Origin: Phlyctochytrium arcticum
Taxonomy: Eukaryota; Chytridiomycota; Chytridiomycetes; Chytridiales; Chytridiaceae
Direction of reading: 5' to 3'
Length of the DNA stretch: 64,000 nt
NCBI GenBank assembly: GCA_025602905.1
Contig: JAHLKI010000007.1
Span: 434,001-498,000 of the forward strand
The position numbers and the translations under genes are program-made. Shown here in pieces: positions 1 to 10,355 of the stretch. The notes under the pieces were generated by a model. The model worked only from the letters and a program-made list of their open reading frames with translations, ran no database searches and was not told the origin of the DNA. How positions within the stretch are numbered: position 1 is the first letter of the stretch; every line of letters begins with the position of its first letter.

Positions 1-56
1 AGCCAAAACCCCGAATTCCAAGTCGCGCGAAGGAAACAACGATCTACACATCCAAA

Positions 57-899
57 ATGTCTGAGGATACAGGTAAACTACCAATACTGTAGCAATCTTG
101 AAGGCTTACTGATATGATCGTCTTAATGACTTTCAGAATGGAACGATGCTCTGCGCAAACAAGGGATCATTCCCGCCAAAGAAGTGGAAGTCACAGAAGA
201 CGACATCAATGATATGATAGACAAGGCAATACAGTCCAAGTACGGAAGCAAGCCTCTAGAGGAACGAGACCTTGACGAACTGGACGAGTTGGAAGATGAA
301 GAGGATGACCGAGTCTTGGAGTAAGGCTCGCATCTTGGAGTGCGGTGACAGAAGAGGGGGCATTAACCAACGGATCTAGGTCTTACCGCCGCCAACGTAT
401 GGCCGAAATGAATTCTGCAGCCCGTCTCGAAAAGTACGGATCCGTCCCGCAGATCTCAAAGCCGGATTACCAAGCTGAAGTGACAGACGCGAGCAAGCAC
501 ACCTGGGTCATCCTTCATCTCTTCCAGTCACACATCCCTGCCTGCAAACTCATCAACGGAATCCTGGATCGTTTGGCGCACAAGTACCCCGCGACCAAGT
601 TTCTAAAGATTGTGGCAGATCAATGTATTCCGAATTACCCTGACAAGAACACGCCAACTCTGCTGGTTTACGGAGAGGGCGACCTAAAGCGGAACTTGGT
701 GGGAATAGATTCATTGGGTGGAATAAGTACCACCGTGGACCACCTTGAGAAGATGCTCAAGGCTGCGGGGGCAATCAAAGATACGGTCTTGACACGGAAG
801 GATGACAGTGAGGATGAAGAGGATGATCGGTCTAGGGGTGGATTCCGACTTAACAAAGTGGGAAAGTCTAATGACGACGATGATTCAGATTGGGATTGA
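57..899 (+). CDS. Phosducin-like protein 2 / PDCL3 family (thioredoxin-fold co-chaperone)
   Basis: Three exons (57-72, 137-320, 380-899; introns of 64 and 59 nt) sum to 720 nt, giving 239 residues in one open frame. The N-terminal part is an acidic helical segment ('LDELDELEDEEDD'), followed by 'YRRQRMAEM', the hallmark junction of the PLP2/PDCL3 group, then a thioredoxin-like fold with 'WVILHLFQSHIPACKLIN', 'CIPNYPDKNTPTLLVYGEGD' and an acidic C-terminal tail. Family knowledge: PLP2/PDCL3 proteins bind the cytosolic chaperonin CCT/TRiC and modulate folding of actin, tubulin and cell-cycle proteins; they lack the G-beta-gamma binding helix of classical phosducin. The length is normal for the family (about 230-240). 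The start at 57 is the only ATG that lets the first 16-nt exon join in phase. It converges on the USP22-like gene, 223 bp away. Confidence 0.9.
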
Positions 900-1122
900 T
901 GTGTCTGGCATGTTTCCGTGGCGTGTTTTTTGTAATGTAAATAGATCAGTAAAAGATTTGATGTCTGCTGCAACCCTTTTTACAGAATGGAACAGCACGA
1001 ACAATGATAGAAAGCGTGTTTCGGATTGTATGGATGTGAACAAAAATTATGACTGGGTTACATGAAATGTGGGCAATGTAGGGACAACCAAAAATGGAAA
1101 GACATTCGCTTAAGATGCCGAG

Positions 1123-3742
1123 TTAGACTGATGCAGTTGTAGGGTACTGGTATCCGTTGCGAACATAAAAGCACATGTATCTATTTGTCGTGTAAGGACT
1201 ACTTTCCCTCTTTCCAAGCAAACAGGAACTTACCCATGACCTTCTGACACGTCCTTTGGATTTGCAATAGTGACATTGTGATCATCAAAGGCAAACCACT
1301 GATGTAACGCTATTAATCACTCGGAGCATGTCAGCATGCGAGAGTGCGCTATACCTGTTCGCGTTCTCGCGCATATGTGGTGTAATGCCCAGTATCTAGC
1401 CGCCCGGTATGGCTTACGACAGCAAAGAGCGAGTACTTGTACGCAGGAATGCCATCCCTTAACATAAAACATGATTATGAAAAAGTCGTCTGTAGTGGGG
1501 GGTGTAAAACTCTTACATGGATGAATCTGCCATCATCCCTCGTGACTGCTTTTTTCCGCCCATATTAAGCTTTAGCTTGTGCCGAAGTTTGATTGCGCGG
1601 GTTGTATAGGGTGTCATGTCGAGTTCGGCGGGTACTTTTACCATGGTTTCAATTTTGGACGAGCTAGACGAGCGGGCAGAGTGCTCAAAGCGCTGAGTAC
1701 GCAGGTGTTAGCGACAAGCCTTGAGTTCATAACAAGCTCTAGTAACTACCTTGAGCTGTATGCTTAGTACAGGAGGGAGTTTCTTGAATGAGATTTGTTT
1801 GGTAGCCTATACAAAAAAATGAGTACCGAGTGGTCAAATCTCAAGGTGATCAGACTGACTTTGCTTTCTTTGCAATGACTGCAATTGTAATCCAACTTTT
1901 CTGGTATGGTAAACCTGGATGCCAGAATACAGTCAGATTTCCAGTCGGGTTCAAATAGGCAACTTGTCTCACCGTTCAAGACAGTCTCCCAGAGTACATC
2001 CATCGGCAGGATCTGGGCCTTTAGCCGCCCCAGCTTTCTTCTTGCTCCCATCTGCGTCCTTTCCGTCCTCATCAGCCTGCTTTGCAGCTGCGGCCGCCAT
2101 GGCCTTCTTGGCAGCAGCTGCTGCCCCCTTCGGTGTGCCTTTTCCACGTTTTACTTCCAAGGACATGTCCAGTATGGGGTCAAAAGCTGTCGACACGTTT
2201 TGGCAACCAGAGCAAGTGACATCTGACTGGAGGAGGCCAGCAAATGTTTGATGGATAATACACGGACATTCGCCGGTGGTGGTCGCCTCTCCGCCTGTTT
2301 AAAAAAAGGGCACATGTGAGAGGCTTGTCCACAGGATGGGGTGAGGTAAACATACGTGTGCAATTATTGTGGATTTCATTTGCTAGCGAAATGAAAAATT
2401 CATGGGCGTCCTGCTGGGAGTATCCTGCCATATGTTTTTGCGACATCCACATCGAGTGCAAGAATGCTGCCGGGCCGTATGGTTTGGTTTCACCGCTATA
2501 AAACTAGAGCAGATCAAGAATAGGGTGAGCGATTGTGTGGGTTCACACATTTCAGTGGGTTAGACAGAGCCCTACCTCATGAAAGACAACATCCATCTGA
2601 CATGCCATGCAATGTTGATCACGTTTTGGACAACTCCTGCGATCATGCTTGTCTGACAGAAAAAAGTACCTCAGGACTGGGTTATGTATCATGGTCTGTA
2701 GGATGGCATTCATAAAGCATGTGTTGCCAAGGTTAAAGCAACCGCGAAGCCCTGAAATCGAGCGATTGTCTCTCAGTTATGGTTCTACTATCACGGTTAG
2801 GGAGGGCACCTACCCGAGCATCTTTGCAGCTTTGAGCCGTTGCGAATCGCTTGAACCTCTGTTGCAGAAGGCGTCCAGGATGCTAGTCGTGGTCGTTTCG
2901 CGTTGGGTTCTGCGCAGTAACAGCTGTCAGCCTCAACTTCCGCGACTTCAAAGCTAAATTGTACCAACCTTTAATTCGAGAGATGATCCGATCAATGCGC
3001 TCCTGCTCTGATTGCATCACTCTTTTCATATCGAGATCGTAGACATACGTTTTACATTCTCCACAGTAGATGTTCCCGGTGAGCCAATCCATTGCTGATT
3101 TTCAGTTAGCAAAAGATTGAACAGAATGATCGCCTCTCAGGCAAAGTAGGCCATACCAAACTTATGATCTGCCTTTGCCATGTGCTCTTGCATGTGTTTA
3201 TGTTTGTAACATCCAATGAAAACACAGCCGATGCACGCATGCAAGCGTACAGCCGAAGCCGTTGAATTGCATATATTGCAAAGAGGCAATGGTAGCTGAG
3301 ACTTTCCATTAGAAGTGCGGGGTGCGTCAAGTTCTTATGTCACATCACTCACCTGCTCAATGTAATGGATTTCCTTGTCAACCCACCCCAAACTCCGCTT
3401 TCGCTTTTTCCCACTCGTCCCCATGGCCGCCTCTTCCTCGTCAAGTCGAGACATGGCTTTAAACTCTTTATTTTTGCGATTAATGTGCAAATGTGCCCGG
3501 TTCCTATATGACAGCGCGTAGCGGTAACATGAGCGATAATTTGACACAAATTCTTGGGCCAGAGGTGGTAAATGGTGAGGAGCTAGATTTTGAGCTGATG
3601 GAACAGGACGCTTGAGAGCGGCGAGGTGTATGCAGCCATGTTGGGTAGCGTTTTCGGGGTTGCGGTGAATAGCATAGGGAGAAATGCAGAGTGGGTCGGG
3701 AGCATTATTTGGACGGCTCGGTTTGCGGGAGGTTTTAGGCAT
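1123..3742 (-). CDS. Ubiquitin carboxyl-terminal hydrolase, USP22/Ubp8 type (SAGA deubiquitinase)
   Basis: Gene broken by about a dozen short introns. The N-terminal zinc finger UBP reads 'HGCIHLAAL', then after a splice 'LCNIC', 'RLHACIGCVFIGCYKHKHMQ' and 'GNIYCGECKTYVYD', as in Ubp8/USP22. The catalytic domain has the Cys box 'GCFNLGNTCFMNAILQ' (Cys codon 2717-2719), the 'AGYSQQDAHEFF' box, zinc knuckle 'CPCIIHQTF...VTCSGCQNVST' and 'YNCSHCKESK', and the His box 'DTGHYTTYARER' (His codon 1385-1387). All catalytic residues are present. An Ala/Lys-rich insert of about 45 residues (near 2010-2130) lies between 'DMSLEVKRG' and 'CTLGDCLER'. The last exon ends 'FYVRNGYQYPTTASV' at 1123. The start at 3742 ('MPKTSRKPS') was chosen by position; an in-frame start at 3805 is possible. 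Expected role: removes ubiquitin from histone H2B within SAGA. Not every internal splice site was mapped. Confidence 0.88.
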
Positions 3743-4269
3743 TTTCGACTCGGATTTCTTATTCCTTGATTTTAATCCAGAGGGATGGTACCCAGAGTTT
3801 GGCAATTGCTCTGTTGAGGACTGCGAAATAGCATAAAGTTCGGAGCTTTTCTAATGTCTTTGGGGTAATTTTCGCGGGTCAGGCAAGTCAGTGGGATCAG
3901 CGACTTTAGCGGAATTCGATAATTTCGATTACGAACGACTAATTTGCGCCGAATGGGTGAAATGCAATTACTACAACAACAATCATGAACAATGACCAGA
4001 CGAACGATGAGGAGCTGAACTGTCAGACTAAACAAGGAAAGCTTCAACACAAGACGCTTTCGGCAAAGGAGGGTGGTAAACAATCGTAAGTTTTGAATGT
4101 GCAAGTACAAATTGTATTGCTCAAGTAGAATCTATGTTCGAAACAAAACAAAATGGTGGATAAAAAATATAAAATCGGCACGAAAAGAGTAGGCCGAGAG
4201 TTGTTCTGAGAGTTTCCAATGAGCAAAAGGGCTCACGCGCTTGTAAATGGGTGGGGTCGTGATGTGAGG
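3743..4269. other. Intergenic region, nothing recognised
   Basis: 527 bp between the start of the USP22-like gene and the stop of the bZIP gene, both on the minus strand. It should hold the USP22-like promoter and the bZIP 3' end. It is AT-richer than its surroundings, and short open frames here show no recognisable domain. Confidence 0.5.
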
Positions 4270-6139
4270 TTACATGGATGGCATGTCAAGCCCGGGTGGC
4301 AAAACAGTAACTCCAGCCTTCATGCGTAACTGAACGGACGGAAAGGGCAGTTAGTTTCAATCCTGTACTGCAAAGTCATCAAAGCATAGAGACACGTACT
4401 GCATGCATCCGCTTCTTTTCCTTGCAGACCAGCAGCAAATCCATGACTTCGTCCTTTTGACCATTCTCGCAAGCCTCCAGGATCTTGCTTTGAAGGTGTG
4501 CCAACTCTGAGCAGTGTGCCTTTTTCTGATTTGAATGACATGCGTTAGTCTTTGAAAAACTCAGTAGGACAAGCGCGAATGCATACCTTAAAGATGTCAC
4601 AGAGTTCTTCAATCGTTGCAGAGTCGTCAACAAGGTCCTTTGTCATTTGGAAGGCCTTTGCACAACTCATGTCCGAGTGTACTTGTTGTGGGTAAGTTGA
4701 GTATGCGTCTGATGATGGTGGCTGCGACGTCGGCAATGCCTGGTGTGACTGTGGGGTTTGCTGGAAACCTTGACCGGCTTGTGTGTCAAGATTTGGCGAT
4801 GCGTTGTCGAGGGACGTCGCTGGCGGGCTATTAACCACGCTCAAACTCAAAAAGTCCTCAAAGTCGGCATCAGCAACGAAATTGTTCTCTCCAGTAGTGA
4901 ATGGATTGCTGAAAGTGCCCGTAAATGGATTGGGATCCCGATATGACTGGAATGCCAAAGACGCGAAAGCATTGTTGTCCGAATGTGGGACGCCGGGCAA
5001 AAAGTTGTCACCGGGGACAAACGAAAACTGGCCCAGAGGGATGCCACCCAGAATACTGTCCAAATCATTGTCGGTTGGGGACACAATCTCGTGGTCGGAA
5101 AGAACGGAGAGTGTAGAGCTCTGCAGGTCGTCGAAGTATGACGAGTGGTTCTCTGATTCAAGTGGTGGGAGATCATTGGTGCTGTTGGAGGAGTAAGGGG
5201 ACGAGTGATTTGTAAAGTAAGGCGGAGTAACGTCGTGCTGGATCATAGATGCGGGAGAAATTGGTGCAATGGCTGAATTGCGTTTGGCGGGAGCTGGTGC
5301 GGTGGGAAGTCCACTCAATACGGTTGATGTGGTTGATTGCGGATATGAAAGGGGTGGCTGAGTGCTGGCCAGTGCGGCCGCGGAACTGTAATCACCAAAA
5401 TTGAAGAGGCCGCCACCTTCAGTACTTGCCACACCAGAGTTTGTACTCGAGAGAATGGAAGATGAAGGGGTATCCTGCTGGGGTGGGGTTGGATGGCGAC
5501 TGGTAGCGGTGGGATTGGTAGGAGGAGGGGCGAACTCGAAATTAAAGGACATGTCACGCAAAAGCTTGTTTTCACTTTCTAGTTGTACCACTCGCTGGCG
5601 TAATTTGCTGTTTTCGTCAATGATTTCTCCACCTTCGAGCTTTCCCTTTGCTTCTTCCAACTCTTGCACCCGGGTTTCCAGCTCTTTGACGTATCGCTCC
5701 TTGCGCTCCCGAAACGCTCGCTGAGCAGCTCGATTTTGCGCGGTTCGCTTATTTGCGGGCTCCGTAGTAGCTGGTTTGCGACCGGGCTTTTTCTTTGTGC
5801 CATTATTGGACTCTTCTGCGAGAGACAAGTGGAAGCAAACAGTTAGTCGATGTGTACTGGCATCTGAATAAAGTATTCTGCGTCCGTACCATCTGGAGAT
5901 TGTGGTGGCACATGAGCATGATTCTTTCTTTGCCCCTCGTCCTGCTGACCAGACCGCTTCTTTGTTCCATTGGAGGGATCATTCACGTCCGCAGCATTTC
6001 GTTTATTTTGCAACTCAAGAAAGGTGTGAAGGGATGCGGGATAGAGACTTGACTTTGCAGCTGCCAAAGCCTCAAACAGGGCGGGATTCAAAGCGGTGCT
6101 AGCGAGCATGGGGGTATTCTGACTTTGTTGATAGGCCAT
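4270..6139 (-). CDS. bZIP transcription factor, Yap1/Pap1-like (redox-sensing AP-1 type)
   Basis: Four exons (6139-5890, 5815-4587, 4525-4400, 4329-4270) sum to 1665 nt, giving 554 residues in frame. The basic region 'KRTAQNRAAQRAFRERKERY' is the exact fungal Yap/Pap1 signature (NxxAQxxFR) and is followed by a leucine zipper ('VKELETRVQELEEAKGKLEG' onward). The middle is Ser/Thr/Pro/Asn-rich, probably activating. Near the C-terminus the exon 2-exon 3 splice builds 'ELCDIFKKKAHCSE', resembling the C-terminal cysteine-rich domain of Yap1/Pap1 (LC-x5-7-K-x-CSE), followed by an alpha-helical tail with further cysteines ('LEACENG', 'LLVCKEKK'). In that family these cysteines sense peroxide and mask the nuclear export signal. 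The final 20-residue exon, using a 70-nt intron, is the least certain part; without that splice the protein would end at 4379 after 'AVRVSML'. Confidence 0.85.
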
Positions 6140-6912
6140 CGCACGGGATGTTGTTGGAAGAGTTTAAAAAGAAGGGGTTTGACGAGTAAATCGTAGTGGT
6201 TCCGCGTGGCTAAAGGACCTCTTTGACAGCGATTCCGCCGGGTAAGGCGGACAAACTAATTGCGGTGACTAACAAAAAACGGCGTGTTGGAGAGAAATCT
6301 TCCCAGTATGGTTATTATTTCGAGAGAAGTTGGCGGGTGTTGCAGACTGAAACAGGCAAGAGATGGCTTTACGGTCCGCTGTTTGTCTTTGGAATCGTTC
6401 GCCGTTAATGATTCGTCTGCCGAGAAGGATGTGGGAACTTCGAAAGTCTGGTCGTTTGACAATATCTCCAATGTCACGGAAATTGGCGAAAAGACACGCA
6501 GGAAAACCACGGAACACAGCAGCTAACGTCCTAACCTTTACTTTCTACTTGGCGGCGGCTGCTAAAAGTCGTTGTGGAGGTTCACCAATTGGCTGTTTTT
6601 TGGGAGATTTTGACGGACAGCAAGAACCCGGATTTCGATGCCTCGGAAGGCCGGTGATAACGGGTGGTGATAATTTGAGTGCCGAAAGTACGGCTGTGGC
6701 TGTGCCGCTGGTCTCAGCCAATCACATGCGAGGGTGACATTTGTAATGCGCATGCTTCCGCCGCCCCGACCCAACCGAACAAAGCGTTTATTGCCGCCGG
6801 TGGACCAGCAGATTCTGAGCCAGATCGTCAGGACAATGATTGTGTGATTCAAGATATATATATACAGTGGAAGACCATACACGAATCCCCCACGACGGCC
6901 AAGACGGACCCC
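6140..6912. other. Intergenic region with a TATA-like run
   Basis: 773 bp between the bZIP start and the ERCC1 stop, both on the minus strand. An alternating (AT)n run lies near 6854-6863. It should carry the bZIP promoter. No convincing gene seen. Confidence 0.5.
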
Positions 6913-8173
6913 TCACGATGATCTACTCTGACCCCGAGAAAGCAGAAATGGCTGCCGGAACGCTTCATGGAGCCGGCGTACTTTTTGCTCGCCGAACCCA
7001 GGCAGCTGAGCCAACTCCTCTGGCGTGGCATGCATCATATTCTTCAATGACTGGACGGGGTCCCGTAAGTAATGGGCTTGAAGTGAGGAGCTATGCAAAA
7101 GGGAACCTACCCCAAAAGTGGCTGCCAGAGTCAAAACGTCGGTCCGATTGACAGTCTTGACCTGGGTCACGGCATCCGTCAAACGCGAAACGTAGTCGGG
7201 GTCAATCTTTTCCTGGATCAAGTCTGGCGGCTTGTGCTCGTATGCCTTCAATGTTTCCAGGTACCGTCCAGCCTCCTCGGGTGTCCAGGCCAGAATGAGT
7301 GTCATGTTGTTGAAGGCCCCCATCCGGGTCAGATCGCGCAGACTGGATGAATGATCATCAATGTCTACCAGGCAGAGCAGCACGCGCAATAGGTAGGCAT
7401 TCTGTATCTGTTTGATGCGAGTGTAAACGTATTCGGGGTGCAGACGGTGGTACTTGAGGGAAAGAAAGAGGGCACAGGCCGTCGTGCCAACCTGGTAGTC
7501 GGCCAAAATATCGCTAAACTCCCACGGAACGTTTTTGATGCAGGTCAAAACTTTGTTGCCTCGCTGATTCTTGTTGACAAGAATGGATCTTGATAGGCTG
7601 GTGTTGGCGGCATTCGAGACGGATGGAGTGGTACTCCGGGAAGGGGGACGAGAGCCTCCAGCAGGAGCATTGAAGCGGGATGAGTCGTGCGCACGCGGCA
7701 GGACAGGAGTAGTGGAACTGGGAGCGTTCGGGGGCCGTCGTAGTGCTTCCGTATTGGCAGCAGTAGAGGCTAGAGCCGTCGAATTTGAGCTAGGTCCGAG
7801 AGCTACCACCAGTCAAGCGATGGGTTAGCACTTGAGGACTTGAGGAGTGTGTCGGGACAATCATAAACTCACACTTGCTGCCGAGAACCGGTGTCGTTGA
7901 TCCCCGCTCAATTTGAGCACCCTCGGCTGTTGTTGATCCACCCGGCCTACTTCCCGACCCTGCTCCCGCAATGCGTCCCCATATTGATCCCGATTCCGTT
8001 GCAGGCCCCCCAGCCGGCGGTTGAACAGGTCCGCCAGCTTGAAAATGAGCCCCTGATGCTGCCTTGGCCGCTGCCTCTCGCTCCTTCTGCCGCTTCTCGA
8101 CTTCATCCCGAGTTGGTATCCTAAAAACAGGTCGTCCCGCTGCAGAGTCGTTGGAAGTGCCGTTATCCGCCAT
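6913..8173 (-). CDS. ERCC1: ERCC1/Rad10-type DNA repair endonuclease subunit
   Basis: Three exons (8173-7873, 7802-7111, 7050-6913) sum to 1131 nt, 376 residues. The first about 140 residues are Ala/Gly/Ser/Pro-rich and look disordered. The central domain starts 'ILVNKNQRGNKVLTCIKNV' and continues 'VPWEF.DI..DYQVGTTACA', 'FLSLKYHRLHPEYV' and 'LLCLVDIDDHSSSLRDLT', the classical inactive nuclease-like domain of ERCC1/Rad10/Swi10. After 'TDVLTLAATFG' a 60-nt intron (7051-7110) is removed, restoring the tandem helix-hairpin-helix 'SLKNMMHATPEELAQLPGFG', which dimerises with XPF/Rad1. Reading through this intron keeps an open frame, so automated models may retain it and add 20 false residues. Role: non-catalytic partner of the XPF nuclease in nucleotide excision and crosslink repair. 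Head-to-head with the METTL17-like gene. Confidence 0.95.
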
Positions 8174-8366
8174 GTCTTTGACAATTAGATCCTGCGAAAT
8201 GCGAATCCCTCGGATTCAACTCGGAGTTCTACGACTGCGCCATGGCTGTGGACTTCATCCAAAAATGCTCCGCTTCAGTTGAAGTTGAACTTTTGAAGCA
8301 ACTTTTGAAGTTTTGGGGTTTTGAATTGCAGCTGCAAAAGTTGCAAACGGCTTGTTAAAGATCAGA
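8174..8366. promoter_or_regulatory. Compact bidirectional promoter (ERCC1-like / METTL17-like)
   Basis: Only 193 bp separate two divergent start codons, so both promoters must overlap. An imperfect repeat of 'AACTTTTGAAG' occurs at about 8288-8309. No specific factor site assigned. Confidence 0.55.
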
Positions 8367-10215
8367 ATGATACGGTCGGCAGCTACTCATTGTACAAGAA
8401 GAGGGTCAGGACTAGTGCATTGCACTTTTACCGCAAGACACCAAACGATACGCCCGGCAAGCGGTTCTGTTTCGATATCCCATGAGGAATTGGCCGACCT
8501 TGCTACCCTGCCCCACTCTCAAATAGCTCAAGAGTCCATAGTCGTAGAGGATGCCCTAGATGAAGGAGAGTCTGAGGATCAGCTTTCGGGAAAGGCAGCT
8601 CGGTTCAGTCCCGCGGCCCTATTTGCCAAGAATCGAATTGGACAGGTCGTGCTTGATCCGGGTCTGAATGCGTTTGTTGAGGCCGAGGCACGAGGTACTT
8701 GTTGCCAGGAAGAGAAATGTTATGCAGAAAAGTTGCTAATGTCTTTGTTACATAGGTGCCAATCGTAAGCATCTTCGGCATCACGCCGAACGGATTCATC
8801 TTGCTCTGCGCTCAACCGGTTCCGCAACAAAACTCTTGCGGCCGTCTGCGCCAAAAATGACTACTACCACTCGTATAGATGACGAGGGCATGATCAGCAC
8901 CACAATCACATCCGCCACTCCTTCTCCATCCCGAAACAAGCGTGAAGACACAGACCCCCTCCTGATTCCCCACACCCTAAGTTACGGCGTCCCTGAAACC
9001 GCTGCATACCTGGCCGTCCGAACATCTCCCTCCTTTGCCGCTCACTACACCATTCTCACCCAACTTGCCAAACGCATACCCAATTTTGCTCCGTCCTCTG
9101 TTTTAGATTTTGGCGCCGGGACTGGTGTCGGCTTATGGGTGCTCAATTCGCTATTCGGCGAGTCGATTACTCAAAATACTGCAGTGGATATAAGTGAGCC
9201 CATGCTATCTACGCTGGACCGACTGGCCTCTTCGGCGAAATCTCCCATGAGCAGCGACTCTGTTTCCCTGAAACGGTTCTTGCCGGCGGAGCCAGCTCCC
9301 GACGAACAACATGATTTGGTTTTGTCTGCATTTACCCTTTCCGACCTCCCCTCCGCGCCGTACCGAACACAAACACTCTTGTCCTTGTGGGCTCACACGC
9401 GGGATACCCTCGTCCTGATTGATCGAGGCACACCGCTCGGCTCCCAACTTCTTCGTGAAGCCCGCGCATTACTCCTCAACCTCCCCGCCCCATCCTCCAC
9501 ATTCTTTACACCCATCCCCACAACAGACGCACCAGGAAAAACACCATCAACCCCACCCGCAGAAGCTCATACGCTTCTTCCCTGCCCACATGACCACCCC
9601 TGCCCCTTCCCAACTCAATCCCGCACATCATGGTGCCACTTTTCTCAACGCGTCCAACGCGACAAAACCATGCGGGAAGTCAAACAAAACGGCAAAACGG
9701 CTCGACCCGAAGAAGATGTCAAATACAGCTATCTGGTTCTACGAAAGGGACCGCGACCGACATCGACATTGCTTCAGGGATCGAATGCGGAACGGACACT
9801 GGCGGAACAAGCCATGGACTGGCCTCGTTTAATCGCACCACCCATGAAACGGGATGGTCATATCCTGCTTGACGTCTGTACAGCCGTGCCCGACACATCC
9901 TCTTCCAATCCAGACTTGACCACCAACGAGACTCAAACCCGCTCCACCCTCCTCCGCACCATCATAACCAAATCCAAACACGGGAAAGCGGCTTACCTGG
10001 CCGCCCGAAAATCATATTGGGGAGATCTGTGGTCGTTTCCTGTGACGAGTGGAGTGGAAAAGCCGCTTGTCAATCTCAAAAAAAGCCATAAATCGGAATT
10101 TGATGAGGATGATGATATTGAAGCAGATGACTCAATCAAAGGAAAATCACAACGATTGCCTCGCAAAGGAGCGGGAAAGTATAAACGGGAGCGACTATCA
10201 GTGTCCGATGACTAG
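8367..10215 (+). CDS. METTL17/Rsm22-like mitochondrial ribosome assembly protein
   Basis: Two exons (8367-8694 and 8756-10215, 61-nt intron) give 595 residues. The N-terminus 'MIRSAATHCTRRGSGLVH' is Arg/Ser-rich without acids, consistent with mitochondrial import. The core has a Rossmann methyltransferase-like fold: 'TLSYGVPETAAYLAVR' and 'PSSVLDFGAGTGVGLWVLNS' (SAM-site-like glycine loop), then 'DLVLSAFTLSDLP' and 'LVLIDRGTPLGSQLLREAR'. A cysteine cluster 'LLPCPHDHPCP' plus 'SWCHFSQR' matches the Fe-S cluster ligands described in Rsm22/METTL17. The C-terminal tail is acidic, then Lys/Arg-rich. Family knowledge: binds the mitochondrial small ribosomal subunit during assembly and is needed for mitochondrial translation. 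The upstream TTG at 8352 is in frame, but 8367 is the first ATG. Confidence 0.9.
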
Positions 10216-10355
10216 TTTCTGTAGGTTAGTGTCGCAGAATAGAATTGCATAGCGTATATATCAGATGTGCTGTCGTAGCTTGATAACACCCCAACCCATT
10301 TTTAATTGAATCCCAAATACAGAATCAGAAACAAATACATGCCATTGCTCTATAG

